From the NCBI GenBank assembly GCA_026387935.1, contig JAPLKU010000017.1:1-32372 (forward strand): a stretch of 32,372 nucleotides of DNA, read 5' to 3'. The position numbers were made by a program, and so were the translations under genes. The stretch comes from Gemmatimonadota bacterium (GTDB lineage: Bacteria > Gemmatimonadota > Gemmatimonadetes > Gemmatimonadales > Gemmatimonadaceae). The notes beneath the pieces are model-generated. The model did not search any database. It was not told the DNA's origin and saw only the letters and a list, made by a program, of their open reading frames with translations. Shown piece after piece: positions 14,052 to 21,684 of this stretch. How positions within the stretch are numbered: position 1 is the stretch's first letter; every line of letters begins with the position of its first letter.

Positions 14052-14909
14052 CTAGGCCAGCGCCGGAGGCTTCGACGGCGGCTCGCGCGTCCAGATCACG
14101 ATCACGCCGCACGCCGTGTCGCGCTGGCGGAGCTTCGCCGGCGTTTCCGACGGTCCGCGATAGACCTCTATCGCTTCGACCATGAGCGCGGACATGTCGT
14201 CCATATGGAACGTGCCCGACGGCACGTACGATCCGTCCACGTAGTACGACACCTTGCAATCATTGGCCAGCGTCGGTCCGGAACTGCGCCCGCTGCGGCT
14301 CAGCACAGTGTTCCGACCCATGCTGATCGTCGTGTGGTCAAAGTTGGTCTCACCATTGGTGACGCGAACCCCAGCGACGGTGCGCAACAAATCACTCGGC
14401 CGCTGAGGATGGCGACGCTCGATATCTGCGTGCGTGATGAACGCCCCTACGCCGACCATCCGTCGTGCCCAGAAGTCGGTCATGCGACCATTGCTGCCGG
14501 CTTCGCGGATCATCACCGAATCGAGCTGCTCGGCAATGCCCTTGAGTTCGAAATCCACTTGCTTGTGACGTCCTTCCTCCAGCGTCACCCGCTGTTCGGC
14601 GGCTTCGAATCCAATTCGGCGTGCGATCAGCCGCACCCGGCCAACTGGCGCGGCAAGAAACTCGAAGACGCCAGAATCGTTGGAAATGGCCTTCAACTCG
14701 ATGCCGGCGATCAAAACCTCGGCTCGCGGAACGGGAACACCGTTCAGGTTCGTGACAACGCCCGAGAGCGTGGTTGTGCGTTGCGGCAATGTTGGGGGCG
14801 TCTGTGCCTTCGCCACACCTGGCCGTGAGGTGCCAACGACCATGAGTGCAAGCGTGATGCGTGCGGCGCTCGCCGCGCGGCCTACCAATTGTCGTCTCCC
14901 GGTACCCAT
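14052..14909 (-). CDS. Carboxypeptidase-regulatory plus TonB-plug protein lacking a barrel
   Basis: A 285-aa exported protein. The signal sequence ends near VAKAQ (about residue 36). A carboxypeptidase-D regulatory-like (Ig) domain follows (about 45-125: LSGVVTNLNGVPVPRAEVLI, then GVFEFLAAPVGRVRLIARRIGF). Then comes a TonB-receptor plug-like domain (about 150-275), with ITHADIERRHPQRPSDLLRTVAGVRV, YYVDGSYV and VEAIEVYRGPSETP. There is no beta barrel: the gene stops where one would begin. Similar stand-alone plug proteins are common in Gemmatimonadota (from memory). It might act as a surface adaptor or decoy; it is not clearly a fragment since the ends are clean. It is upstream of, and probably co-transcribed with, the GT39 gene. 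Confidence 0.83.
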   Translation of the reverse strand: MGTGRRQLVGRAASAARITLALMVVGTSRPGVAKAQTPPTLPQRTTTLSGVVTNLNGVPVPRAEVLIAGIELKAISNDSGVFEFLAAPVGRVRLIARRIGFEAAEQRVTLEEGRHKQVDFELKGIAEQLDSVMIREAGSNGRMTDFWARRMVGVGAFITHADIERRHPQRPSDLLRTVAGVRVTNGETNFDHTTISMGRNTVLSRSGRSSGPTLANDCKVSYYVDGSYVPSGTFHMDDMSALMVEAIEVYRGPSETPAKLRQRDTACGVIVIWTREPPSKPPALA

Positions 14910-15069
14910 GCGCGCCCCCGTGGTGAATGACTACGGGCACCTCTGGCCAATACCCGATGCCAATGACCCTTCACGATCCTTCGCATCCCTGCAGAGCCCA
15001 TCACAACCCTGCAGAAGTAACCGGCTGGCCCCCCGAAGCGCCACGTTCCGCCACAGAGAGGGCTTTCGG

Positions 15070-15075
15070 TATATT
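15070..15075 (+). promoter_or_regulatory. -10 element TATATT of the helicase gene, leaderless spacing
   Basis: TATATT ends 6 nt before GTG 15082, placing the likely transcript start on the start codon. No -35 match and no Shine-Dalgarno are visible. It lies in the 172-bp divergent region between the plug-domain gene and the helicase, which shows nothing else clear. Confidence 0.5.
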
Positions 15076-15081
15076 GCCGGG

Positions 15082-17175
15082 GTGACGGAAGAAGCGAAAG
15101 TCTACCCTCTGAGGAGCCGCGAAGTCGGCCCGCGCGCAGCACATGGCACGGACGGGCTGAACGAAGCGCAATCGCGCGCTGCGACGCATTGCGGCGGCCC
15201 GCTGCTCATCGTCGCCGGCGCCGGAACGGGTAAAACGCGCACGCTCGTACACCGAGTCGCGCATCTCATAGATACTGGCGCTCGCCCGGAACGCATTCTG
15301 CTGCTGACGTTCACGCGCCGCTCGGCGCAAGAAATGCTTTCGCGGGTGGAACGCCTCGTCGGCAGCGAGGGACGAGCGGTGCATGGCGGCACCTTCCACG
15401 CCACCGCGCACCGGCTGCTGCGCAAGTTCGGCCCACAGGCCGGCATCGCCGCCGATTTCACCATCATGGATCAGGGCGACGCGGAAGACCTGATGCAGCT
15501 CTCGCGGGCGCAACTCGGCTTCGCCGACAAGAAGCGCCGGTTTCCGAAAAAGGAAACGCTGCACCGCGTGTACAGCCGCCATGTCAACACCGAAATCCCT
15601 GTCGCGGCGCTGCTCTCCGACGAGTATCCGCAGTTCGCCGACCACGAAGAAGCGTTCCAGAAGATTTTCGCCGACTACACAGCGCGCAAGCAGGACCGCA
15701 ATCTCGTGGACTACGACGACCTGCTCCTGTTCTGGGCCATGCTCGTTGGCGGCGATGGGGCGGGCGCAAACTCCCTTGGCGCGCTTGCGGCGAAAATCTC
15801 CGGGCTCTACGACCACGTACTGGTCGACGAGTATCAGGACACGAACGTGCTGCAATCACGAATCCTGCAGGGGATGGCCGGCGCGCACCGCAACATCACC
15901 GTGGTCGGCGACGACGCGCAGAGCATCTACTCGTTCCGCGGGGCGACGATTCGCAACATCCTGGACTTCCCGCAGCAGTTTGCCGGAACGACCGTCGTCG
16001 CGCTCGAAGAGAACTACCGCTCCACACAGCCCATGCTCGACGTCACGAACACGCTGATTTCGCGCGCGGAGGAACGCTACACGAAGAATCTCCACACACG
16101 CCGCACTGGTGGGGAGAAACCCTGGCTCGTCACCGCGCACGATGAGCAGGCGCAGACACGCTTCGTGGTGGATCGCATTCTCGAACTCCACGAGAACGGA
16201 ACGCCACTTCGCGAAATGGCCGTCCTCTTCCGCGCGGGCTACATGAGCGCTGATCTCGAGATTGAACTCGCGGCGCGGCGTGTGCCCTTTGAGAAATGGG
16301 GCGGTCTCAAGTTTCTCGAAGCCGCGCATGTGAAAGACGTGCTTTCCTTCCTACGTATTCTCGAAAATCCGCGCGACGAAGTCAGCTGGTACCGACTGCT
16401 CCTCCTCCTCCCTGGCATCGGCGACACCACGGCCCGCAGCGCGATTGATCATTTGCATGGCGCCGCATGGAGCCTTGCCGCCTTTGCTTCGTTCGCAGCG
16501 CCGCCGCGGGCGCGCGCGGCGCATGGCGCGCTCGCGGTACTGTTCGAAGCCCTGCGTGGATCCACGCCCGACGGCGAGGGCGCGCTCTCGCGCGAAATCG
16601 CGGCTATTCGCCGCGTGTACGACAACATTTTGCGTGAGCGATACGACCGCGTAGAGCCGCGCCTCGCGGACCTCGATCAACTGCAGACCATCGCCGGCGG
16701 ATACCCGAGCCGCGCGGCCTTCCTCTCCGCGCTCGCCCTCGAGCCGCCGCAGTCCACACAGGACCTCGGCTTCGGCTCGGACTCTGAAGACGACACGCTC
16801 GTCCTCTCCACCGCGCACAGCGCCAAGGGCCGCGAATGGGACGCCGTCTTCGTCATCTGGGCCGTGGACGGATACTTCCCGCTTGCGCGCGCCCTGGGCG
16901 ACGACGAGCAGGTCGAGGAGGAGCGCCGCCTTCTCTACGTGGCCATGACCCGCGCACGAAATCACATGGCGGTGAGCTATCCACTCAACGTGTACGATAC
17001 GCGGCGCGGCGCCGACTACTCGCTGGACCAGGTGTCACGCTTTCTCGACCGCGGGGTACGTGAGGGAATGCAGCGCATCGTCGTCGAGTCTGTGGCCACC
17101 ACCGAGGTTACCGACCCGTCGGCGGCACCAGTGGTTGACCTCAGGGCGCAACTCCGCGGACGGTTTGGCGGCTAG
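15082..17175 (+). CDS. UvrD/PcrA-type superfamily 1A DNA helicase
   Basis: A 697-aa ATP-dependent 3'-5' helicase of the UvrD/Rep/PcrA class, acting in DNA repair and replication restart. All SF1A motifs are visible: Walker A AGAGTGKT (A45-T52), Ia LTFTRRSA, GTFHATAHRLLRKFG, Walker B DEYQDT (D249-T254), III VVGDDAQSIYSFRGA, IV LEENYRST, V STAHSAKGREWD and VI EERRLLYVAMTRAR. An open frame extends upstream to 14680, but that part runs antisense to the plug-domain gene and is not helicase-like. GTG 15082 gives a normal N-terminus, with a -10 element 6 nt before it. The end is slightly shorter than UvrD and lacks its long Arg/Lys-rich tail. The stop TAG overlaps the convergent gene's stop in a shared CTAG. 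Confidence 0.94.
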   Translation: MTEEAKVYPLRSREVGPRAAHGTDGLNEAQSRAATHCGGPLLIVAGAGTGKTRTLVHRVAHLIDTGARPERILLLTFTRRSAQEMLSRVERLVGSEGRAVHGGTFHATAHRLLRKFGPQAGIAADFTIMDQGDAEDLMQLSRAQLGFADKKRRFPKKETLHRVYSRHVNTEIPVAALLSDEYPQFADHEEAFQKIFADYTARKQDRNLVDYDDLLLFWAMLVGGDGAGANSLGALAAKISGLYDHVLVDEYQDTNVLQSRILQGMAGAHRNITVVGDDAQSIYSFRGATIRNILDFPQQFAGTTVVALEENYRSTQPMLDVTNTLISRAEERYTKNLHTRRTGGEKPWLVTAHDEQAQTRFVVDRILELHENGTPLREMAVLFRAGYMSADLEIELAARRVPFEKWGGLKFLEAAHVKDVLSFLRILENPRDEVSWYRLLLLLPGIGDTTARSAIDHLHGAAWSLAAFASFAAPPRARAAHGALAVLFEALRGSTPDGEGALSREIAAIRRVYDNILRERYDRVEPRLADLDQLQTIAGGYPSRAAFLSALALEPPQSTQDLGFGSDSEDDTLVLSTAHSAKGREWDAVFVIWAVDGYFPLARALGDDEQVEEERRLLYVAMTRARNHMAVSYPLNVYDTRRGADYSLDQVSRFLDRGVREGMQRIVVESVATTEVTDPSAAPVVDLRAQLRGRFGG

Positions 17176-18284
17176 CGCACGACTGAGTACGGATCGCCGC
17201 CCGCCGCCGCAGCCTGCGCGATTCGATCCACTGTTCGCCGCACACTGCGCCCGTCCCGCTCCCACGCGCGCTCGAAATCTCCCAAGCCCGTCGCGTAGAT
17301 CCGCCGTGCAAGCAACGCAGCGTTATCGAGACGCACGCGCGCGCCGTACGTCTTGTCAATCGTCGCCAGTTGCGGCGCGATCGTGTCCACGAGCAATCGC
17401 CGCACGCGCGCATACACCGAGTCGCGCCCCGTGAGGCGCGACGTTCGCACGACCGAGTCTCCGCCTGAATTAGCGCGCGCCGCACCGGCGTACGGCAACG
17501 CCTTGAACACGGAGTCGATCTCCCGATACGCCCGCTCCCACACCGTGCCAAGCAATCGCTCATCGGTCCAGCGCGCTTCGGCCGTCCGCGCATTCGTCGC
17601 GTCGCCGCGCGCAAGGAAAAACTCAACCGTCCCTCGATTCCCCACGAACTCCGCAAAGCTCTCGTTGAACACCGCCTCACCGGGCAAGTACAGCCGGTTG
17701 TGCGTCAGCTCGTGGATCACCGTCTGCACGATGAAGAGCGGGTCGTCCGACAGCGTCGTCGAAAGGAGTGGATCGTTAAACCAGCCAAGCGTGCTGAACG
17801 CCGGAGCGGGTCGCAGGTACGTGTCATAGCCCTCCGCCGCGAGATCGCGCTCCGCGCGCGCCGCCGCGGCGAAATCAAAGAATCCCTTGTACGGCACGCG
17901 CCCCACAACGGGAAACCACCACGACGCTGGCACCAACGCATCGCGCCGAGTGCCCGAAAGCACGAGCACGAGCGTGTCATGATCGAGCTGCGCGAACTTC
18001 GTGAACACTTGCTTGGTCGGAAGCCCGAGCGAATCCACGGCAAACTTGCGCGCGGCGAGCACCAGTTCGAGCTTCGCGCGCGTCGCCGGGGGAGTCCTCG
18101 AATCCGCAACCAGTCCCGCAATCGACTTTCGGCGCGACAAAATGCGCGCTTCTTCCCATGCGCCGCGTACGAGGTACCGCCCCATGGGAGTCGCGGCAAC
18201 AATCAGCGCCGCGCCACCAACGACGCCGAGCAGCAGCCAACCAATCCACCCAAGTCGCGGGCGCACGAGTTTGCGCTGCCTCAC
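17172..18284 (-). CDS. Predicted aminopeptidase (HExxH zinc metallopeptidase, PF10023-like)
   Basis: A 370-aa membrane-anchored protein. One N-terminal helix (about 12-32) is followed by a domain resembling the predicted aminopeptidase family (DUF2265/PF10023). Evidence is SRRKSIAGLVAD, FSTLGWFNDPLLST and the zinc site HELTH (H191, E192, H195) with third-ligand candidate E208 in FNESFAEFVGNRG. I set the start at GTG 18284 because it overlaps the previous stop as GTGA and gives a short basic n-region before the helix. The frame is open back to 18431, but that region lies inside the barrel gene. The catalytic domain should face the periplasm. It is third in a minus-strand set with the M30-type peptidase and the barrel, each joined by a 4-nt overlap. 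Substrate unknown. Confidence 0.88.
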   Translation of the reverse strand: MRQRKLVRPRLGWIGWLLLGVVGGAALIVAATPMGRYLVRGAWEEARILSRRKSIAGLVADSRTPPATRAKLELVLAARKFAVDSLGLPTKQVFTKFAQLDHDTLVLVLSGTRRDALVPASWWFPVVGRVPYKGFFDFAAAARAERDLAAEGYDTYLRPAPAFSTLGWFNDPLLSTTLSDDPLFIVQTVIHELTHNRLYLPGEAVFNESFAEFVGNRGTVEFFLARGDATNARTAEARWTDERLLGTVWERAYREIDSVFKALPYAGAARANSGGDSVVRTSRLTGRDSVYARVRRLLVDTIAPQLATIDKTYGARVRLDNAALLARRIYATGLGDFERAWERDGRSVRRTVDRIAQAAAAGGDPYSVVR

Positions 18285-19282
18285 CTGTTGGTCGAGGCGC
18301 CGGCGGGCGCCGCGCGCGCGAAGCGAATGCCGATGCGGTGCGTCACCTGATCGATGCGACGGAAACGCTCCATGGCATAGTCCACGCTGAAGCGACCCAT
18401 CACCACGCCCGCGCCGAGCGCCACCGGCCATCGATCATCACTGCCATCCCGCACCGTGTAGCCGGCCCGCGCCACGAACTCGGCGCCGCGCACTCCTGGC
18501 CACAACAACTCCGCGGCTGCGGTTGCACTCAGATCACCGCGCACCCCGCGCAACTCGGCCATCGGGCGCAGCCTGGCGCGCTGGAAATGCTGCACCGGCG
18601 CCGCGACTCCCACGCGCCAGATTGCTGGGAGCGAGCCGCTCGTCGCCCCGAGTTTCACTGTAGTACCCACGTGCTGGTACGCGGCGGCGAGGTCCCATCC
18701 ACGGTGCGATGTCCACGCGACGCCGAGCGACGCAGCAACACCATCGGCAGAGAGATCGGCTACGCTCGTGCGCATCATCTCCACCGTGATGCCACTCCGG
18801 AGGCCTGCGATCCACGGCAGCGTCCGCGCGTAGCCAATTTCAAACGCGACGTCCTGCGCCGACACGTTGCGCCCCGTCTCGGCTCCATCGACTCCAACCG
18901 CCGGCGCGACGATCTCCTTCACGCTACCGTAGTCGAGCATCGTGGCGCCAATGCCAATCGTGCCGCGCCAGGCTGGAAAGGTGACGGCCCCCGCACTGAG
19001 CTGCGTGGACGCGATATACGCTTCCGATGCAACGGCCGCGCCAAACCGCGTCGCCTTCGCTAACTGCGCCGGCGATGCAAAGAGCGACCATTCGTCACTG
19101 ATCGAGGCGACCGTCGCATCGCCAAGTCCGAGTGAGCGCGTCGATGTCGGAAGCGTCAGCAGGATCCCAGCGTGCGACGCCTGCGCCATGGCAGAACGAG
19201 GAGCGCCAAGGAGCGTGGCCACGAACACTACGCTTCGCAGCACCGCAGCTGGGCGAGACTGTCCGTTGCGACGAATGATCAT
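18281..19282 (-). CDS. PorV/PorQ-like outer-membrane beta-barrel protein
   Basis: A 333-aa protein with signal peptide ending AMAQA (about 30-35). The mature N-terminus, LTLPTSTRSLGLGDATVA then DEWSLFASPAQLA, is the PorV/PorQ (FadL-like) signature of a small glycine-rich turn followed by NPA-like SPA. The rest alternates hydrophobic and polar residues in strand-length stretches, as expected for an outer-membrane barrel. In Bacteroidetes, PorV relatives help type IX secretion; no other such component is seen here, so a secretion role is unproven. The start ATG overlaps the upstream peptidase stop (ATGA) and the stop overlaps the downstream aminopeptidase start (GTGA). Confidence 0.82.
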   Translation of the reverse strand: MIIRRNGQSRPAAVLRSVVFVATLLGAPRSAMAQASHAGILLTLPTSTRSLGLGDATVASISDEWSLFASPAQLAKATRFGAAVASEAYIASTQLSAGAVTFPAWRGTIGIGATMLDYGSVKEIVAPAVGVDGAETGRNVSAQDVAFEIGYARTLPWIAGLRSGITVEMMRTSVADLSADGVAASLGVAWTSHRGWDLAAAYQHVGTTVKLGATSGSLPAIWRVGVAAPVQHFQRARLRPMAELRGVRGDLSATAAAELLWPGVRGAEFVARAGYTVRDGSDDRWPVALGAGVVMGRFSVDYAMERFRRIDQVTHRIGIRFARAAPAGASTNR

Positions 19283-21630
19283 GGCGGCAGCCTCATGATG
19301 CCCACCTGACCTGCCAGAAACGCGGGAAGCAGTGCGAGCCCCGGCGTGGTGAGCGCGAGGCGAATCGGTTTGCCGGTGCCATCAGAGCGCACGATCGCAT
19401 GCATCATGGTGCCTGGCAACATCGCCGAACGCAACGAGGCGCCGGGCGGCAGCAGGTAAGTCGGCAGAGGAAAGGGGTTCGTGAATCCTGCGACTACTGC
19501 CTCGCGCGCCATCAGCTGACGAAGGTTTCGCGAGAGAAACCGCTGCCGTGGCGGCACGGCTATTCGCGCAACACCGGGAAGTGAATCGCCAACGAGGGCA
19601 AGGCTGAAATCGCCGAAGAGCGCGCCAAACGGTTCGCCGGCAACCCGCTCCACATTCGCAGTGCCAACCGCCGGAGATTCCACGAGCCGGCGAAAAATCG
19701 CATCCCCTTTCTGGTCCGCGAGCCAGCGGAGAAACAACCAGGTCGCGCCGCGCTCCTCGATTGAGCCCGTCCCGTCGTAGCTCGTGACCGAATGATTCTG
19801 CGTGGAATTCAAATACACATACGCATTGAGCAACTGCGGCGCGATGAATGGCGCTGCCGAATCAGGGAAAAGCTGCGTGGTGGTGCTTCGCCCCAACGGC
19901 GCGGGATACCGGGCCTCGAAGAGTTTCGACGCCAATTCCTCGGCCATGTGGCTCAGCCCTTCGTTCAGCCACGTCTCCTCGGAATCGCCGCCGCGCGCAA
20001 GGACATGCTGGTTGAATGAAATCAGGTGCTGCAACTCGTGCACGAACGTACCCTGCAGCGTACGGATGACATCGGGCTCCTGGTGCGCGCAGCTGTATCG
20101 CCCAGTGGAATCGGGAACGAGCCCATAGAAAATCTCGGCGGCATTGCTCTGCTCCGCTCGCTCGAGCACATCGAGCCCATAGAAAAATCCGGTCACGTAC
20201 CCACGCTGCACGCAATCCGTCGCCTGGGCGAGCGCGTTGACCACCGGCGTGAGCAACACGATGATCCGCCCGTTTCCATCCACATCCGACTCCGAGCCAA
20301 ACGCCTTCGCGTCGAGTGGATAGAGATCGCGATCCATGAGTGAAGCCAGCGCGGTAATCCGCGCATCGGTGAGCGCCCGCTCTGTCGTGTCGGTGTAGAG
20401 AAGTACATGTTCGCCGGCAAAACGCAGGCGCGCCGTCACGCGCGCAAACCGTGAACCGTCCACCGCGGCGACAACCGAGAAGCCGCGTAGCGACCCAAGC
20501 GCGGGTGCGGCCACTGCACTGGCCAGCACGCCGCCACGGTCCACGCTTGTCGCGAGCGCACTCCGCGCCGTGCGCGACGCGGTGCGCGACGCGGTGCGCG
20601 ACGCCGTGCGCGACGCCGCCTCGGCCCGCGCCTGATTCGCGATCCGCAACTCAAGCGCACGCAGGGTCGATTCAAACTCGCGCTGTGCGAGGCCGCGGTT
20701 CGAGCCTGCCGGGTTGGGAGACACGACCGCCGCCGGTAGCGTACCCGCCGTTCCCGACGCCCCGAGCCGCCAGTCCGAGAGAAATGGCGGTTGCGCGCCC
20801 GCTGCGAACTGCGCCGACACGAGGTACGTCGCGCCCGCCTCGCCGGCAAAGCTGAGGCAATCACCGAGCCGGCTGGCCGGCACCGTCGTCGATTCAAAAT
20901 TTCGCAGCGTGATCGTGGAGGTCGAAGTCGCGATCGTCACCACGCGCGCGTTGGATACGACGTCGCCGATCACTGCGGCAACCAGCGTTTCACCTCCCGC
21001 AAGGCACGGTGGCACCACCATCCGCACGCTCGTCGTACTCCCGCCCGGCAAAACGGGCGACTCGGCTTCGCCAATCTTCACGCGCGTGCCGCCAACCACA
21101 AATCCGCTGCCGGTGAGTGTCAGCGTGTCGCCGGCGCGCGCCGCGCCCGGCACTGCCGACCTGACGATCGGCGCCGCCACCGCCGTCGCGGTAAACTGGA
21201 CCCCTCCACCGTCAGTCGCCGCGAATGCGACGTCAACGACCGTCGTGTCGCCCGCCTGGCCGAGCACGATCCGCGCGGTGGCCTGTCCAGTCGCGTCAGT
21301 CACTCCGATCGGATCGTCCACCCGCGAGCCACCGGCTGCGCCGCGCGTGACGGTAAAACGAACACGCACGCCGATCGCCGCGGTGCCATCGGCACGCTCG
21401 ACGCCGATCATCAGAGCCGACGCCAGCGGATTCCCAGCGCTTCCCACCTGATGGTCGCCGGAAATAACGCGAATCCGGTGCTCGATTTCCGGCTCAACCG
21501 GCTGCTCGCGATTGCACGCGCTGACGCAGAACACAGCCCCCAGCAACACCAGACGGAAGTGTTGCCGAACATGCATAAACCGTGCGAGCCATAACACGTT
21601 GTCAGTCAATGCTTTATACAGATTTTTCAT
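19279..21630 (-). CDS. M30-type zinc metallopeptidase lipoprotein with Ig-like and IPT/TIG domains
   Basis: A 783-aa envelope protein. Lipobox CVSAC gives lipidated Cys39. An Ig-like (Big_1-type) domain covers about 52-150 and an IPT/TIG domain about 153-235. A fourfold ASRT linker (about 338-354) follows, then the peptidase domain: DVDGNGRIIVLLTPVVNA (about 449-467) and the zinc motif H531-ELQ-H535, with E557 in WLNEGLSHMAEEL as likely third ligand. This resembles the M30 hyicolysin family. ATG 21630 has a Shine-Dalgarno (AAGGA, 8-9 nt upstream). An in-frame ATG at 21576 would give a shorter, more canonical lipoprotein signal, so the true start is uncertain. It leads a coupled operon with a PorV-like barrel and a predicted aminopeptidase, suggesting surface proteolysis. 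Confidence 0.87.
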   Translation of the reverse strand: MKNLYKALTDNVLWLARFMHVRQHFRLVLLGAVFCVSACNREQPVEPEIEHRIRVISGDHQVGSAGNPLASALMIGVERADGTAAIGVRVRFTVTRGAAGGSRVDDPIGVTDATGQATARIVLGQAGDTTVVDVAFAATDGGGVQFTATAVAAPIVRSAVPGAARAGDTLTLTGSGFVVGGTRVKIGEAESPVLPGGSTTSVRMVVPPCLAGGETLVAAVIGDVVSNARVVTIATSTSTITLRNFESTTVPASRLGDCLSFAGEAGATYLVSAQFAAGAQPPFLSDWRLGASGTAGTLPAAVVSPNPAGSNRGLAQREFESTLRALELRIANQARAEAASRTASRTASRTASRTARSALATSVDRGGVLASAVAAPALGSLRGFSVVAAVDGSRFARVTARLRFAGEHVLLYTDTTERALTDARITALASLMDRDLYPLDAKAFGSESDVDGNGRIIVLLTPVVNALAQATDCVQRGYVTGFFYGLDVLERAEQSNAAEIFYGLVPDSTGRYSCAHQEPDVIRTLQGTFVHELQHLISFNQHVLARGGDSEETWLNEGLSHMAEELASKLFEARYPAPLGRSTTTQLFPDSAAPFIAPQLLNAYVYLNSTQNHSVTSYDGTGSIEERGATWLFLRWLADQKGDAIFRRLVESPAVGTANVERVAGEPFGALFGDFSLALVGDSLPGVARIAVPPRQRFLSRNLRQLMAREAVVAGFTNPFPLPTYLLPPGASLRSAMLPGTMMHAIVRSDGTGKPIRLALTTPGLALLPAFLAGQVGIMRLPP
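20570..20617 (-). repeat. Four tandem 12-bp units encoding ASRT
   Basis: The plus strand shows four copies of GTGCGCGACGC(G/C) in a row, which encode the ASRT/ASRT/ASRT/ASRT linker in the M30-type peptidase. Two copies end in G and two in C. Whole-codon (12-bp) units keep the frame, so copy number could vary by slippage without breaking the gene. Confidence 0.9.
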
Positions 21631-21637
21631 GGCTGAA

Positions 21638-21645
21638 TTTCCTTT
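21638..21645 (-). promoter_or_regulatory. Shine-Dalgarno AAAGGAAA of the M30-type peptidase gene
   Basis: Read on the minus strand, AAAGGAAA lies just before ATG 21630 (gap 7 nt) and supports that start. It overlaps the -35 box of the divergent dnaE promoter. Confidence 0.55.
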
Positions 21646-21673
21646 GACAGACCGCGTCTCGAAGGGCTACCTT
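21644..21673 (+). promoter_or_regulatory. Candidate sigma70-type promoter of the dnaE operon
   Basis: TTGACA (21644-21649) is a perfect -35 box; an 18-nt spacer leads to TACCTT (21668-21673), a moderate -10 box. ATG 21685 is 11 nt further on, implying a leader of only a few nucleotides. No Shine-Dalgarno lies before dnaE. Confidence 0.6.
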
Positions 21674-21684
21674 AGAGACATCCG

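Noticed and set aside
14680-15081. N-terminal extension of the helicase frame
   Set aside because: It overlaps the oppositely oriented plug-domain gene and adds about 134 residues that do not resemble UvrD. GTG 15082 fits both the family and the upstream -10 element.
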